DNA from: Chrysomallon squamiferum
Lineage: Eukaryota > Mollusca > Gastropoda > Neomphalida > Peltospiridae
Assembly (NCBI GenBank): GCA_012295275.1
Contig: CM022675.1
Coordinates: 17,290,689-17,354,688, forward strand
Reading direction: 5' to 3'
Length of the DNA: 64,000 bases
Positions within the stretch are counted from its first letter, which is position 1. Every line of letters begins with the position of its first letter. Shown here piece after piece: positions 25,113-38,724 of the stretch. A model generated the notes under the pieces. It did not search any database, was not told where the DNA came from, and worked only from the letters and a program-made list of their open reading frames with translations. Position numbers and translations under genes: made by a program.

Positions 25113-25143
<31 letters not shown>

Positions 25144-26661
25144 TTTTGCAAATAATCATTTATTCAGCTAGTGGCTTTTTCACACAGAGTGTTTCAGTTT
25201 CAAACACTGTCGCTTACGTACACTCTCATACATTTTGTCGCACACATTCTATCTCAGTAATGAAATAATTACTATGTTATCTGTGTCATTATTATCGTTA
25301 ATGAAATTTCGACAGTTTTAACTGAACATAAATTCTCAAAGTCAATAAACCTCTATCAAATCCGTCTTCCATGTCAAAATTTCAGTTTCGTGACATTTAC
25401 TGCTCCTTATCAAAGTGAGTTCAGATCAATCAGTGGAGTCAACCAAATTAATGTGTTCATTTACATCACTGCATAATCAGTTTGTATGTGAACTTTCAAA
25501 ATTTAATATCACGTTTCATATCTGATCTATGAAAAATGCATCTACAATAATGTCGAACTGCATAATAGCAAAAACAATCAAACAAACAAACCAAAACATA
25601 GAACAGCAAACAAACAATAGAATAAATAAAGACATTAAAAATCTTGCACTGTTTTTTGTCTTGGTAAAGTTAAATGGTGTTGTTAAAGAAGCGAACTAAT
25701 TTTTGTGAATAGAAACAAGTTTAATGTTTTACAATTTAAACTGAACAAAAAACCTGAGATGATCTGAATACAAGCAAAAGCAATATTACAAAAACAAAAT
25801 ACATTTTTTTTTTGTTCTCTTATTTTAATTTTATTTTTTTTCATTTTATTTTTGCTTATTTTGTTGTTGTTATTTGGTTTCTTTCGGCCTCTTTGGTTTG
25901 TTTAGACTTGTTGTTGTTGATGATTTGTTTTTTGGAGTTTATTATTATTATTATTTGTCTTTTAAAAGAAAAAATTATTTGTTCTTTATTCTTTATTTTA
26001 TTTTATTATTATTATTTTTAAATTAGGTTCATTATTTGTCTGTTAATTTTAATGTTATTATAAAGATTAATGACTAGTACTAAATTAAGAATCTCATGAA
26101 ATGTTTTTCGTAGCATTTCTCTGTATTTCAAACAGTTTGTTTTTACAAATTTTCTATCGTGGTCTTCACCTAACTATTTTACCAAATATTCTTCTGCAGG
26201 TCTTTATGCTATGCTCTACATATAATAAATAAAGATTAATTTTTGATTTCTGATTCAAGGAATATAACTGTAGGGGATATATAATTAAACAGTCTGAGAA
26301 CATAGCAGGCGTTTTAATATGGTAGTAATAAACCAATTATTCTTGAAGAAATTTCGACTTACATTACAAGATAAATTGTTCATGGAGCATAGAAACGATT
26401 ATTTTAAATGTAATTATGTTAAGCATCGGTATTGAATATGCTATTTCCCATTAAACTTCAATACAACTGTCTAATCTGTTTTATATTAAACAGTTTTTAA
26501 TTCAAACAGTCGGAAGCAATAACAACATGCAGTATGAATGACAGGATTAAATGTTAAAGTAAGCATGTAATTTGTATGCATATTTTGCTAATACAAACTC
26601 CTGTAATGTTATTGATAAGGGTCAGCCGGAAACAGAAAGGACAACATGGTACTTCTGTGTG

Positions 26662-26720
26662 CGATCAATCAATCTGCTTTTCGTGGTCAGATGACTAGTG
26701 GCACACCTAGTGGATCCTAG
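26662..26720 (+). promoter_or_regulatory. 5' flank of SOD-like gene B matching gene A
   Basis: Contains the second copies of CAATCAATC and GCACACCTAGTGGATCC about 95-150 bp before the ATG, in the order found before gene A. Confidence 0.45.
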
Positions 26721-26812
26721 CTTAATGACTACAGCTGCGTATGTCACTGACATTTACTCGCCAGGTTCGGTCTAAGAAACATCTATAACAAAATTCAGAT
26801 TAAAATTTTACC

Positions 26813-27640
26813 ATGGCAAAATTTTCTGTTTTTCTCATCGTTTTGTCCATCACAGCCCACAACGCTACAGCACAGTGGAACTGGGGAAATAGAATTAGCA
26901 ACGCTGCACTTCAAGCAAATGTTCCAGTTCGAACAACGAGCAATTTTCCAGCATCTAACATTTACCCTAATGCTGCTGCAGCAATGTTACTGAATAATCG
27001 TGGAAGACAACAGCGACCCACGTATCTCACTTGCATTGGTCGAAATACAAATGGCGACGAAATGAGGACTTCATTTTTCTATGAACAGAGAAATGCCAAT
27101 CAGTGGAATAATGTATGGAGCAGCAGATATGTGCCACAGACCCTAAGAATGTTCAGTCTTGTTTCTACAAATGTCAACTCTCAGCTTCATGGTGAATTCC
27201 AGCATGTCATAACGGAATACTCGCGAGTTGAAGATGGTTGTCTCAGTCAAGCTTTGGGAGACATTCTCACCGATAGATCCTGGTGGGGACAGAACCGAGT
27301 CAGGGGAATCATTGGAACTAGGATCACAGTTTATCAAGGACAAAGTGCACGTTCTAAAGAAGTCATAGACGGTCTTCAGCTGAATGAATTAATAGGCCGT
27401 GGTCTTGCACTCTGTCCCGTCAATCAGCTGATTGGATCCACATGCAGAGATCTCATTCCACTATGCTGCAAGATTGGAATAGATAGTCAAACTGCCAGTC
27501 CACAAAACGCAGGTCAGGTTAATCGTGGGCAGCAGCAATTTGGTCAGTTCGGAATGCAGAATGGTGTAAACAAAGGCGTTATGTCACAGTCTTCCGCACT
27601 GAATATGAATGGTGGAAATTTACTGCTGGGGCGGAAATAA
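26813..27640 (+). CDS. secreted SOD-like protein B, paralogue of A
   Basis: Intronless ORF of 275 residues with the signal peptide MAKFSVFLIVLSITAHNATA. The domain at about residues 65-225 is clearly paralogous to protein A: shared LTCIGRNTNGDE, GEFQHVITE.SRVEDGCLSQ, TDRSWWGQNRVRGIIGTR and CRDLIPLCCKIGIDSQ, with all six cysteines. It lacks the MMGQNP array; its N-terminal spacer is short and Asn/Ala-rich. Same inference as for A: an SOD-like fold with metal sites lost, probably secreted. The ATG lies in TTTTACCATGG, a good context. No function is known to me. Confidence 0.85.
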   Translation: MAKFSVFLIVLSITAHNATAQWNWGNRISNAALQANVPVRTTSNFPASNIYPNAAAAMLLNNRGRQQRPTYLTCIGRNTNGDEMRTSFFYEQRNANQWNNVWSSRYVPQTLRMFSLVSTNVNSQLHGEFQHVITEYSRVEDGCLSQALGDILTDRSWWGQNRVRGIIGTRITVYQGQSARSKEVIDGLQLNELIGRGLALCPVNQLIGSTCRDLIPLCCKIGIDSQTASPQNAGQVNRGQQQFGQFGMQNGVNKGVMSQSSALNMNGGNLLLGRK

Positions 27641-28439
27641 GTTTTAATTAACATTAATCCAGATGGACATTTTTTAATACTGTTAAAGTATTATTTTTTC
27701 GCATCTAATTGTTCTTTATCAGTAATTTTATATAACTTCTAAACTTTCGAAAGGGCTGAACTTAACAATGACCGGTATTCACCAGAGCGCTAAAAATCAA
27801 TTTTGTCTGAAATTTCTAAATTTCGTAACGATTAACCTTTTTTTCAGCAACAATCAGAGAGTGGGGCATTTCATAGTAGTATTGTCATTCCTTTTTTTAA
27901 ATTTTTTAACTGATAAATTTACAACAAAAAGAAATTTACAAACAATAAAAAGTAATTTTAAGCAATTTTTTTTTGAATGTCTCTGTGAGCTTATTTTATA
28001 TACTGTAGTATTAGTTTTTTCAATTGTTTAACAATTGTTTCTGGATCATTATAACATTTTTACTTGGGTAATATCGATATTTGGTGAATTTCTATGAAAT
28101 ATTATGCATATAAGAAAATACAAAGCTCTCAAATATTAAATTACGGTGTAGAAAAACGCCAACATTTTGTGACTGACACTTCATTTAATTTTACTTACCA
28201 TAGTTACTAATTATGTACTGGAAAGTTTAGCAACAGTGTTAAACTACATACAGACAAAATGCTTTTATTTTCAAACAACATTTACAAAATATATTGTGCA
28301 TTCATCAAGAAATAAAATACTATGAAAAACTGAGAAGTTTTGTTTTTATTTCCATAAAATTGATTACAAAATATTTAAATTAGGTATTTTATCTCATTTT
28401 AATTAATTTATTATTATTACGCTGCTTCTGTTATTGTAA

Positions 28440-28451
28440 TTGCTGGTGATA

Positions 28452-28533
<82 letters not shown>

Positions 28534-28834
28534 ATTGACAAAGAAGAAAGCAAAAAAGGTAACAAAAGAATGAATATAACAGTGTCCTGAACACAGATTA
28601 TCGAAGTTGTGAAATTTAAATGCTCCTTACCCTAGTGTGAATACTCGATGTCAGTTATTTCCTGGTGTCAGTTGTTTTGATTTATATGACAGCCTCAGGT
28701 TTAAGAAAATAATGAGATGAAGTGAAAAGTCTGGACACCTCCTAGAGGCAGTGACCACACACGGTCAACAGAGCGTACTTCATAAATTTATTTCCTTCAT
28801 TATAACATACACAAAATATAATTGTAAGCTTGAG

Positions 28835-28870
<36 letters not shown>

Positions 28871-28889
28871 TGACTATTTCTTTGTCAAT

Positions 28890-28937
<48 letters not shown>

Positions 28938-28950
28938 ATTATCACCAGCA
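28440..28950. repeat. inverted pair of GA-carrying repeat units
   Basis: TGCTGGTGATAATGCTGAGA-(GA)n-GTACAATTGACAAAGAA at 28441-28546 recurs in reverse complement at 28878-28950, with one difference in the unique flank and a shorter dinucleotide run. The arms are about 330 bp apart. Identical flanks on both sides of the microsatellite show that a whole unit was copied. Confidence 0.8.
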
Positions 28951-29471
28951 AACACACGCAGTATATAAGAAATACAACAACCGTATTTCATCTTTATTAA
29001 AGGTGGTTTTGGGCTACACACGAATACTGACAGAATTTGCGATAAAGACAAGGTGTTTGTTTTAATTTTAAGAAGGTCTTCACGAAATATTAATTGAATT
29101 TTGATGGAGAACTTATGTATTTTGAGGTTATTGTGAAATAAATATCTTAAAATTAATGAAACTTTAGCATTTTTTAAAATTAAGCTAGTCATTTCTGTTA
29201 TCCGGATATGCGTGAATTGAATGTCCACAAAATGTGTTGAAATATTGAAACGTTATCTTTTCCATATATTTTTCAATTACTTTTTATTCCATTTGTTAGT
29301 TTTAAACATTTGTATAAGTATGTTGTAAATCACAAGCTACTATAGAATTTTGAAAGGATTTAATCCTGCAACTTATTCTTGCTTAGTCCTGCACTTTACC
29401 CACTCTTTTACCAGTATAATGAGTAAATGTAAGTAACAGTAATAAAAAGAGTAGTTTTACTAATGAAAAGT

Positions 29472-29472
<1 letters not shown>

Positions 29473-29540
<68 letters not shown>
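29473..29540 (+). repeat. (AAT)n microsatellite
   Basis: About 22 AAT units just downstream of the giant gene's 3' end. Confidence 0.9.
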
Positions 29541-29541
<1 letters not shown>

Positions 29542-29611
29542 TAATAAAGAAGAAAAAGAAGAGCTACAACAAAGACAATACAACAACTCTGAATTTTAAA
29601 TAGACATATGA

Positions 29612-29617
29612 TTTATT
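29612..29617 (-). terminator. poly(A) signal of the giant mucin-like gene
   Basis: Minus-strand AATAAA 74 nt after the stop codon at 29691-29693. Distance and strand fit a short 3' UTR. Confidence 0.5.
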
Positions 29618-29690
29618 ACCTGACTAGTATTAAGTCTGTTTTATGACTGTTTACAACAAGCAAAGAAACAAGTATTTATACTGTGGTGGT

Positions 29691-30330
29691 TTAACGTCTA
29701 CGTCTCACACTGTATGCCTCAGCTGCTAGATTCTCTGCTACATCCGAGCAGTGACAGGAAGTTGGAACTCGAACCTGCAACACAAGAAAATAACTTAATA
29801 TCAAGATGGTTTCTATAAACAGCTAAATTCAGTAGGATTATTTTTATGCAATACATAAGCAACATGAGATTGTATTGTGAACTGAAAAATTGAGATTTTA
29901 TTATGCATTGGAAAAATAAGATTTTATTCTATTAAGAAACTGAGGAGAATAACATTATATTTAGATTATATATTTGGTGTGAAGAAATTGTATTATATTT
30001 TGTATTAGGAGAACCAGATACCAAATGCTGTGTTAGGAAATCAGTAACAAAACAATGTTAGAAAACTCAGTTTACTGTGTGTAAATAATTAAAATTGTAT
30101 TCTGTATTAAGAAATCTCTGTAATAAAAAAATTAAAACTATTACATATTCAGCATTATCTAAAAATACTGAAATCAGAAATTGAATTCACCTTGATCTTC
30201 TTAGTTTCAATTCCTCCTTTTCCATCTGGGCACCGGATTTCTACAGTTCTGTCAATGAACGTTTTTGTGTGGCAGCAGTCGTCAGAGTTGCTACCACATG
30301 TTCCTTTCTTACATGATATGAAACTGAAAC
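29691..30330 (-). CDS. C-terminal cystine-knot domain (exons 30191..30330, 29691..29774)
   Basis: The two last exons encode ISCKKGTCGSNSDDCC, then VEIRCPDG, then VPTSCHCS and a short basic end AYSVRRRR before TAA. The C-x-G-x-C..CC..C-x-C spacing is that of the C-terminal knot of vWF, mucins and hemocytin, which dimerises the chain. The first base of exon 30330 completes a Gly codon; the second exon starts in phase 0. Confidence 0.88.
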
Positions 30331-32002
30331 CTGAAACAAACACATATATATGTAAAAGCATTTAAAAGTGTGAAGAAGCAGAGGAAAAACTACAGTAGTA
30401 ACAAAACATACCGATATCGCAGTCACCGTGTTCAGTCTTCAGAATGAAGTGCTTGCCATCAGGTCTGAAAGGTCCCTTGTCACAGACACCACCCACAGGA
30501 TATTCTGAAAATTAGAAAACTTCTTTACAAATAAATATGTTTAAACATGTTCACAAATAAATTTAAAATGTATTTACAGACATAAATTTAAATAGTTTTA
30601 CACAAATAAACTGAAAACAACTTTATATTTATGTAAAATGTGTACATATTTATATGTGTATTCATGTGTATATTCATGTGTATAACTAGGCACAAACTGT
30701 TATTAAAAATGTATCACAACTTGTATTCCAGTGGTTTTCATACACTGACACAGAAAAAGGATATTAGAAAACAGAAATCTCACCAGCTTCTGGTTCCTTC
30801 GGCTCTGGTTTGTCTTCTGGTGGCGTTGAGCTGGCTGGAGCTGTCTGACCAGTTTCATTCTTGGGTGGTTCTTTTAAAAGACAGATTAAGTTAGAATTAA
30901 TATATTTTACATTTTAATTAGTGATGCAAACTGTGCACCTCATATTTGTTAAAAAGAAATTATGTTCACCACTTTTTATTTTAATTTTAACTGTATCAAA
31001 AATTTCTTATATTAAATTATTTTTTTATTCTGTCAAATATTTATTTTTAAGTGTTGTAATAAATTTAACTTTTCATTAAACTGTGATGCTTTGTGATAAC
31101 AAAACCTTTTCTGACTAATTATTCCATATATTTAAGAATTTGAGTATTTTTATATCATTAAGCATTATGTAAATTAGTTTGTCCTAAAACTGGAAAAAGG
31201 TAAACAGACCATATTCACGAGTTATGCAGCTCTAAAAGTCTGTAGTCATTATGTATTGGTAAAGTTTTGTGTAAATTGCGTATTTCAAAGATTACCTGGA
31301 GGTTTGGTAGCATCAGAGTCTTTACATGGGTTACATTGGATGTATTTAACAACATCGTCAAAAGCTGGTTTTGGAGCATCTTCTCTTAGCAGTGTGTATG
31401 TCCTTCCCAGTTCCTGTTGACCACTCTGCAGGGCACACCATGGTGAATCAGTAATACGTTTGCATTTAAATTTTGGTTTCCATGGTCCAAATTTAACACC
31501 AGCTGAATATAAAAATAAATAAAAATTGCACTAAGTAGAAAAAAGGTATTTTAGAAAAAAAATAATTTTATATCAGAAAATTATAAGGAATGGCATTATA
31601 ATATAATGACAGACACATGTTAGATAATGCATAGAATGGTATAAATACAGTAACAAAAAATTAGTGTTTTATTTGGAGTGGTATAAATATATTAATGGAT
31701 GTATCTTGTATATACATACATTTCCGTAACATCTTCTATACTTAGTGACACATATCTTGTAATAAATTCATAATTTATGTAATACATAGAGTGATATATA
31801 TCTTGTATAATATGTGGAGTGGTATAAAATATATTATGTATAACTGATGGTTTGGCATAACCAGTATATATCCAGTATAACAGATTGTGTGGTACAGCAA
31901 ATATATCTTGTATAATATATGGAATATCTTGGGTAATATTTATAGTGTTATAACATATATCTTTCATACATTTTGTATAATAATGGAATGATTGACATAT
32001 AT

Positions 32003-32060
<58 letters not shown>

Positions 32061-35000
32061 TGTATATCATACATACATGGTGTTGTGGTTGGAGCATTGC
32101 AAGCTCCTTCCGATGTCTCAGGATATGTGTCAGGTGGACTTGGAGGTGATCTGCCAAGACATTTGGAAGCTCTGAATTCACAGATACTAGGCCATGTTTT
32201 AGATGTTCCCACTTCACATATCGGTGCTGGAAAAAATAACATAAGAAAATGATGTGATAAACACCTATGAAGTTAAAATCACGCTCAGACAGAGTAACCC
32301 AGAAAAGATTCCTTTCATGTAAACCAGTGATTCTCAACCGCCGAAACTTTGTGACGAACACCTGAAAACACGGACAATGTGCATAAATCTCCATTTCATG
32401 TTCTACTAATATGCCTTGGAGGAAGGAACTTCCTTTTTCCAGTGAATATGCACACATTCAAAGTCCACCAATCAGTGGCCGCCACCAACCTTTGCACCTT
32501 TCGCTCAAGGTCGACCAGTTGCCCATGAGACGTCAGTGTGATAGGTTGTGTGTGTGGTGTTGTTCCGCACTGGTCGTGTGTGCGCGTGCATAATGCCGAT
32601 TGCCGAATTAACTTCGCTGTGTTTTAAATTATTGTCATTCTTAAACACTTATTAGTAAAGAGATGTAGCTAACTAGGTGTATTTAGTTAAGAAATTATGC
32701 TAGTTAGAACAGACTTTGCAAATCTGTCGTCTCGGCAAATCTGTTCAGTTAACAGTGTTTACTATTTACTTACATCGAATTCAATCGTACTGCACACTCA
32801 ATTTTGACGTCTAAATTACAGATGAATTTAAACTAAATTAGCTTGTAACTAATCATAACTAGAACTGAACGCTGTTTTCTGTGCTTGCATATTTTTCAAT
32901 TTGTTTAGCTCAGAATCAGTGTTGTTCACGCACTTTCAAACTATTGTTTTTAGCTCGCAATACTTGAGTTAAATCATATGGTGAATTAATTAAATAAGGA
33001 TATTCAGTTTTTGTTATTGCATTGGTAGAATAAAGGTTAGTTTTTACCATATATTTCAGAAGGTGATTGAGTGAAAAAAATTTGAACACTACTTAATGTT
33101 CCAGTTTGACACAGGATGTTGACCGTTGACACGCGGATCAGTTTAACACTGCCTTTTGTTTACTATTATTGGTTAGAGTACGCGCGTGTTAACTGCTTAT
33201 GAATACCCCTTCACAATGGATAAATTTGTTAAAAGGAAGGATGTTAGTGACGGGTGTGAGGTTGAAACAGAACATACAATGAAGCCCACAAAATCCAGCA
33301 CAAAAAAGGCAAAAGTTCACCATAATAGACGGTATTGTGATGATTATTTGAAGTTTGGATTTTCTTGGTCAGGAGATGTTGCTCAACCACGTCCATTATG
33401 TATAGTTTGTGGTGAAAAAATGGCCAATGAATCCATGATACCAAATAAATTACAAAGACATTTCACGACTAAACATTCCTACCTACAAGATAAAGATCTT
33501 AATTATTTTCAAAGACTGTTACAACAGCAATCAAAGCAATGCAATGTTTTTCAGAAAACAATGACCGTGTCTGAACGGGCTCAACTAGCTTCAATTGAGT
33601 CAGTTATCCTTCCTGCTTGTAAAAAGATGGTGAAATCCATGTTAGGCGAAACAGCTGAAAAAGAAATTAGTAAAATTCCGCTTTCAAATGATACAATACA
33701 CAGGAGAATTGTAGATTTATCTGTAAACATTGAAACTAATGTTCAGAAAAAACTTGAAGGATCTAAATTTGCTTTAATAGTTGATGAATCGACCGATATC
33801 AGTAACAGTGCTCAATTGCTTGTATTTGTTCGTTTCATTAATGACAATGAAATAATCAATCAGTTTTTGTGTTGTAAAGAAAGGCCAACCACTACTAGAG
33901 GTCAAGATATTTTTGATATGATAACCGGCTATCATAAAAAAATGAATTTGACGTGGAAGTTTTGTGTTGGTATTTGTATTGATGGTGCACCATGTACGGT
34001 AGGCTGCATTAAAGATTTTGCAACACTAGCACAGAAAGAAAATCCAAATCTTGTTTGTACTCATTGCTTTTTACATAGAGAAGTTTTAGTTTCAAAAGTA
34101 TCACAAGAAGATTTGAAGCAAGTGTTACATCAAGTAGTTGAAATTGTCAATTCTCAACATGTTCGCTTACTCATGCATACCGACGTTCGATGGCTGTCAA
34201 AAGGTAAAGTGTTAACTCGCGTTCATGAATTACAGAAGGAATTAATAGTATTTTTTGATAAAGAAAAGCACGAAAGATTTTGTAAATATCTTCGATGTGA
34301 ATTTTGGATTGCCAAAATGGAATATTTAACAGAAATATTTTGTCAACTTAATATTGTGAACAGTAGTATGCAAGGTCGAAATGAAAATATTCTAACTTCG
34401 ACAGATAAATTGGTTGCCCTTAAAAAGAAAGTTGTTATTTGGAAAAACAGAGCAAAGTTGGGTGAGTTTGATATGTTTCCTACAATGCGTACTAACTGCA
34501 CTAAAGAAATGATCCCTATCGTGGTTGAGCATCTAACAGCGCTCGAAGAAAACATCGACCACTACTTTCCGTCGCTGAACACTGAGAAGTACGACTGGGT
34601 TCGTAATCCTTTTGTAGATGTTCCTTCTAATATTGGGTTTAAATTATGCGAAGAAGAAGACTTGGCTACCATTTCAAGTGACTGCAGTCTTAAAATAAAG
34701 CATTCTGAGGTAGATATCGACACATTTTGGATTTCAATACAAAAGGAATTTCCCGCATTAGCTGAAAAAGCCCTGTTAGTTCTTTTACAATTCTCTACTC
34801 CTTATTTGTGTGAATTGGGCTTTTCAACCTTAAATAATATAAAAAATAAGAAGAGAGAAAGACTATGTTCCACTGAAGAAGAAATGAGAGTTTGCTTATC
34901 GCACATACGATTAAATATTCAAGAAGTCATAAGACAACACCAGGCACAAGTTTCACACTAGGTAAGTGGCAATTCTGGGATACTAACATAATAAACTGTA

Positions 35001-38000
35001 TCAGACAAGTCCATATATTTATTTTTAAATTTATTTTACGATCTCATTATATAATATTTAAAATTATTACTGTGTTGCAACAGTTTCATGCGCTCGTAGG
35101 TATGTCGAGAGTAAAAAAAGGTTGAGAAACACTGATGTAAACAGAGAAAGATAAATTCAGTAACTAATACAAATTGGATGTTAAAATGTAAACTGACATA
35201 ACCAGATATGTCATTCTGATGATCTTTAATGTGATCTAATAATAATAAGCAAATATTAATTAGATAACTTATTTCCAAAGAATTAATTAATTTCATTTCT
35301 GTAAGACATAATAGGGAATTTCACAGACATAAAAACTCATACACTATGTAATACACAGACATTTTAACAATTATCTAAAGTTATAATTCACAGATAAAAT
35401 GTTCTGCTCCTTTATGATTGCTTGTTTTGATGACTCTCTCTCTTACACATTTACTGACTAATGAATGGATGACCTGTTCATTTGCCTGTCATTTGATTAA
35501 TGCTGGGCTTAATTTTTGACTCTAGATTATTGGACTTGATTTACTATCCTGTTTTGGCTGGCTGTATAAATGAGTGTTTGTACTTTGTTATTTACTTACT
35601 GTTAAAATTATTACGTTTTCTGACAAACCATTTAATTTAAACTGTAGAGTATATGGCTCAGAAGTGTATTTGGTGACTGACTGTTTCTATACTGACCTGA
35701 ATTTCGGGGATCATTAGGTGGAATATCTCCACAAACATTGTCACGGTCACAGAGCCCAAGCTTGGGTGGCTCAGGTGTTGTAGCTATTAAAAACACAACA
35801 AAGAAATTAGCAAAGAAGAAATAAGTTTATATTTTGAAGTGAAATTATTGTTGATGTTGCTTTGTAATTTTGAAGTTTAAACATCTTTCAGTATTAGTTT
35901 ACTTTGAAAACATGTATCATCATAACTTATAAAGTATTAAGAGTAACTGAATAGAGTATTATTAAGATAATGCATAGTCATTCTGTGTACATGTGGTTAT
36001 ATTTCTCTGTATTTGTACATATGTATGTAAAAATGTATTTATGCATGTTTATATATATCTTATGAATATATAATATGAATATATGATTGATTATACACAT
36101 TTATGATTATAAGTATTTTAATGTATGTCAGAATTAATGAAAATTTACTATGTGTGTATATAGAGTAGTATATAATATATACACATAAAGCAAACAAGCT
36201 AAGACGAATGCACATGTGTTTGTGTCTGTTTGTTTCTGTGCATGCGTTACTGTGTACATGTGAGATCTCACTAAAATAATTACTTGTTTGAGTTTCTGGA
36301 GCTGCAGTACTCTGTTCTGGAGTTTCAGTTGATGGACAGTCTCCGTATTGCCAGTCTCCAGGTTGCTGTTTTGTGAGACACCTTTCCTCTTCCATGGCAC
36401 GATAATCTCTGTACTGTTTGTATCCTGTCGCTGTTTTCTTGCAGACCTTTCCAGATATAGCACATTGGCCAAACAGACATGGTGGACAGCACGTGTCAGG
36501 TTCTGGTATCGAGCTTGAGGCACTCCCTGCATGATAAAATATTGTATGTGAAATAAAGCTAACAGAAGTTAATGACAAATATAAGTGCATACATCAGTGT
36601 ATGTACGAAATTGTACGTAGATATGAATTATATACATAGTGTTTATTAATATAAATATCTATATACACTTGTGTGTGTTAGAATGGAGTTTTTAGAAATA
36701 TTTTTATATTTTCACTTACTTTCAGTTAAAAAAATGATTCTGAATTTTAAATTATTTCTTTTTGTTCCTTTTGCATTCTCATAGAAAGTTCATTAATATC
36801 AAAAAAAAAATTAAAATTCTTATACGCAGTAATGAAATAAAATGAAAAAGTTAACTTACAAATACACTCAAATGAGTTGCTCAGAGTTTTAGTTCTGTAA
36901 CCAGCACAACAGTAACACACATAACCACCATTTTTGTTTACACAGTGTTGATGTTTGCCACATGGAGACTTTTTACATTCATCAATATCTGAAGATAGAA
37001 TATAATTATCATTACTACTACTACTATTACTACTACTACTACTACTACTATTACAATGCTACCACTACTGCTACTACTACTAATACATTCATTAGTGCAG
37101 TATAACTGATGGCTTAACATAACATAGTTATAATATAGTGCATAAAAATCTATATTTTGCTTATCTTATTTCATTTTGTAAATTATTTCCATTTAAATGA
37201 TTCACGTGCCCTTGATATGTCTGCAAATTATGCGGGAAAAATTACATAGCTTAAGAATATGTCCTTATGAAATAATATGTAAATTACTGCAAAATATATG
37301 TTTAATATATAAATTTTTCATTTCAGAACATACCTTGACATATACCATTAACTTTTGTATAGCCCTTCTTGCAGTTGCACACATATGATCCTTTGGTGTT
37401 AGTACAAATCTCATTTTCTCCACAGGTATGTAATTCAGCATGACATTCATCAACATCTGTTTAGTAGAAAGTAGCACAAATTTCTGTATTACTTGTAATT
37501 CACTGCTACATTGGTGACTGTCTTGAACAGACAGTCACCTATACTGAATTACTGTATTCAGGATGTCATGGTGTTCATCAATATAATATGTGTTCATGAT
37601 ATCATAAAATTCATTAATTCATTATATTTTACAAACACAGACACACACAATAAATACTAACCTATGCAGTCCTCACAGATGGACACGAAGCCTGGTTTGC
37701 AGGTACATGTGTGTTTACTTCCGGACACAGGCTTTGTGCACACTTTAGTGTCATCTTCATTTTCAACTACATCAACCAAAGAACAATAATTAGTATTTCA
37801 GCAACATTATCTAACAGAAGATGTATTATGAGTCTAATGTTTATTAAATATTCATTTTCTTTTTATCACACAGTGATATGAATACCTCAGGCTTTTAATA
37901 TTTTCTTAATCTGTAACAAATCTTATAAACAGTCAAAAGTAAAATTCCTAAGTAACAGTAAGTACTAAGAGACAATTTATGATATGCAATCTTTATTTGT

Positions 38001-38683
38001 ACTCATAATGAAATAACTGTACAGTTCTAAATTAAAATATATATCATGGTTTTTAAAGGCAAATTTGCTAGCTCAGTATTCTAAATTAGTTTATTCTTCT
38101 TTAGAAATTCTGAGGTTGTCACGTAAATGAGTAAACACAGCCTCACATCAATCCATACTGGTAGTTGAAAAGATACATATTGTCTCCTGTATGCCCATAT
38201 TTCTACCTGACTGTCACTCACCTCTTTACAAAGAGCCACCACAGTTAATACAGAACTGTCACTGGTTTCCTCAACAACCTTACAGATTGAAATTACTTAC
38301 GTGGCTGACATGATCCAGATTTGTCCTTCATGAATCCCTTGTTGCAAACACAAGTTCCATCTTTACATGTAGAGTTGGCTGTACAAGCATAATCTGTTAC
38401 TGTCAGTTTTCCATCATCACATTCCTTCACTAACTTGCAGTCTTTAGATATTTGTACATAGCCATCCTGTGAATAATAGTTTATTGTATTCACAGTACTC
38501 TTATGTCTTTAACTGTATTTGTTAAACTTTTGTGGGTCTGTCATAGATGATAATGTTAAAATTAATGATACATGAAGTAACAACTGCAATAGCAATGGAG
38601 ATAGAAAGAAGAAAAAAGAATATATATTGCAGTTGTTACTTCATGTATCATTAGTATTAACATTATCATCTATCTATGTATAT

Positions 38684-38724
<41 letters not shown>

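Larger units (their letters stand above)
20404..26812. other. AT-rich spacer between the SOD-like paralogues
   Basis: About 6.4 kb with a possible poly(A) signal for protein A at 20622-20627. It holds a SINE at about 22018-22160, ATAC/GTAT-rich DNA near 21600-21800, a degenerate TATGT/ACGTTAT tract near 24560-24730, poly-T and (ATTT)n near 25050-25145. I see no protein gene. Confidence 0.5.
27641..29611. other. spacer with inverted GA/CT repeats
   Basis: Holds a possible poly(A) signal for gene B at 27944-27949, the inverted repeat pair 28440-28545 / 28875-28950 and an (AAT)n array at 29473-29540. No gene seen. Minus-strand frames here run through microsatellites. Confidence 0.5.

Noticed and set aside
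28800-29228. 142-codon minus-strand ORF
   Set aside because: It runs through CT, CA and TA microsatellites and has no domain.
29755-29780. B-box-like GGTTCGAGTTCC on the minus strand
   Set aside because: It lies in the last coding exon of the giant gene (codons for VRVP) and has no A box at a suitable distance.
33186-33215. GTG-initiated N-terminal extension of the hAT transposase
   Set aside because: The ATG at 33216 gives the MDKFVKRK start expected for the family; GTG initiation is unlikely in an animal element.
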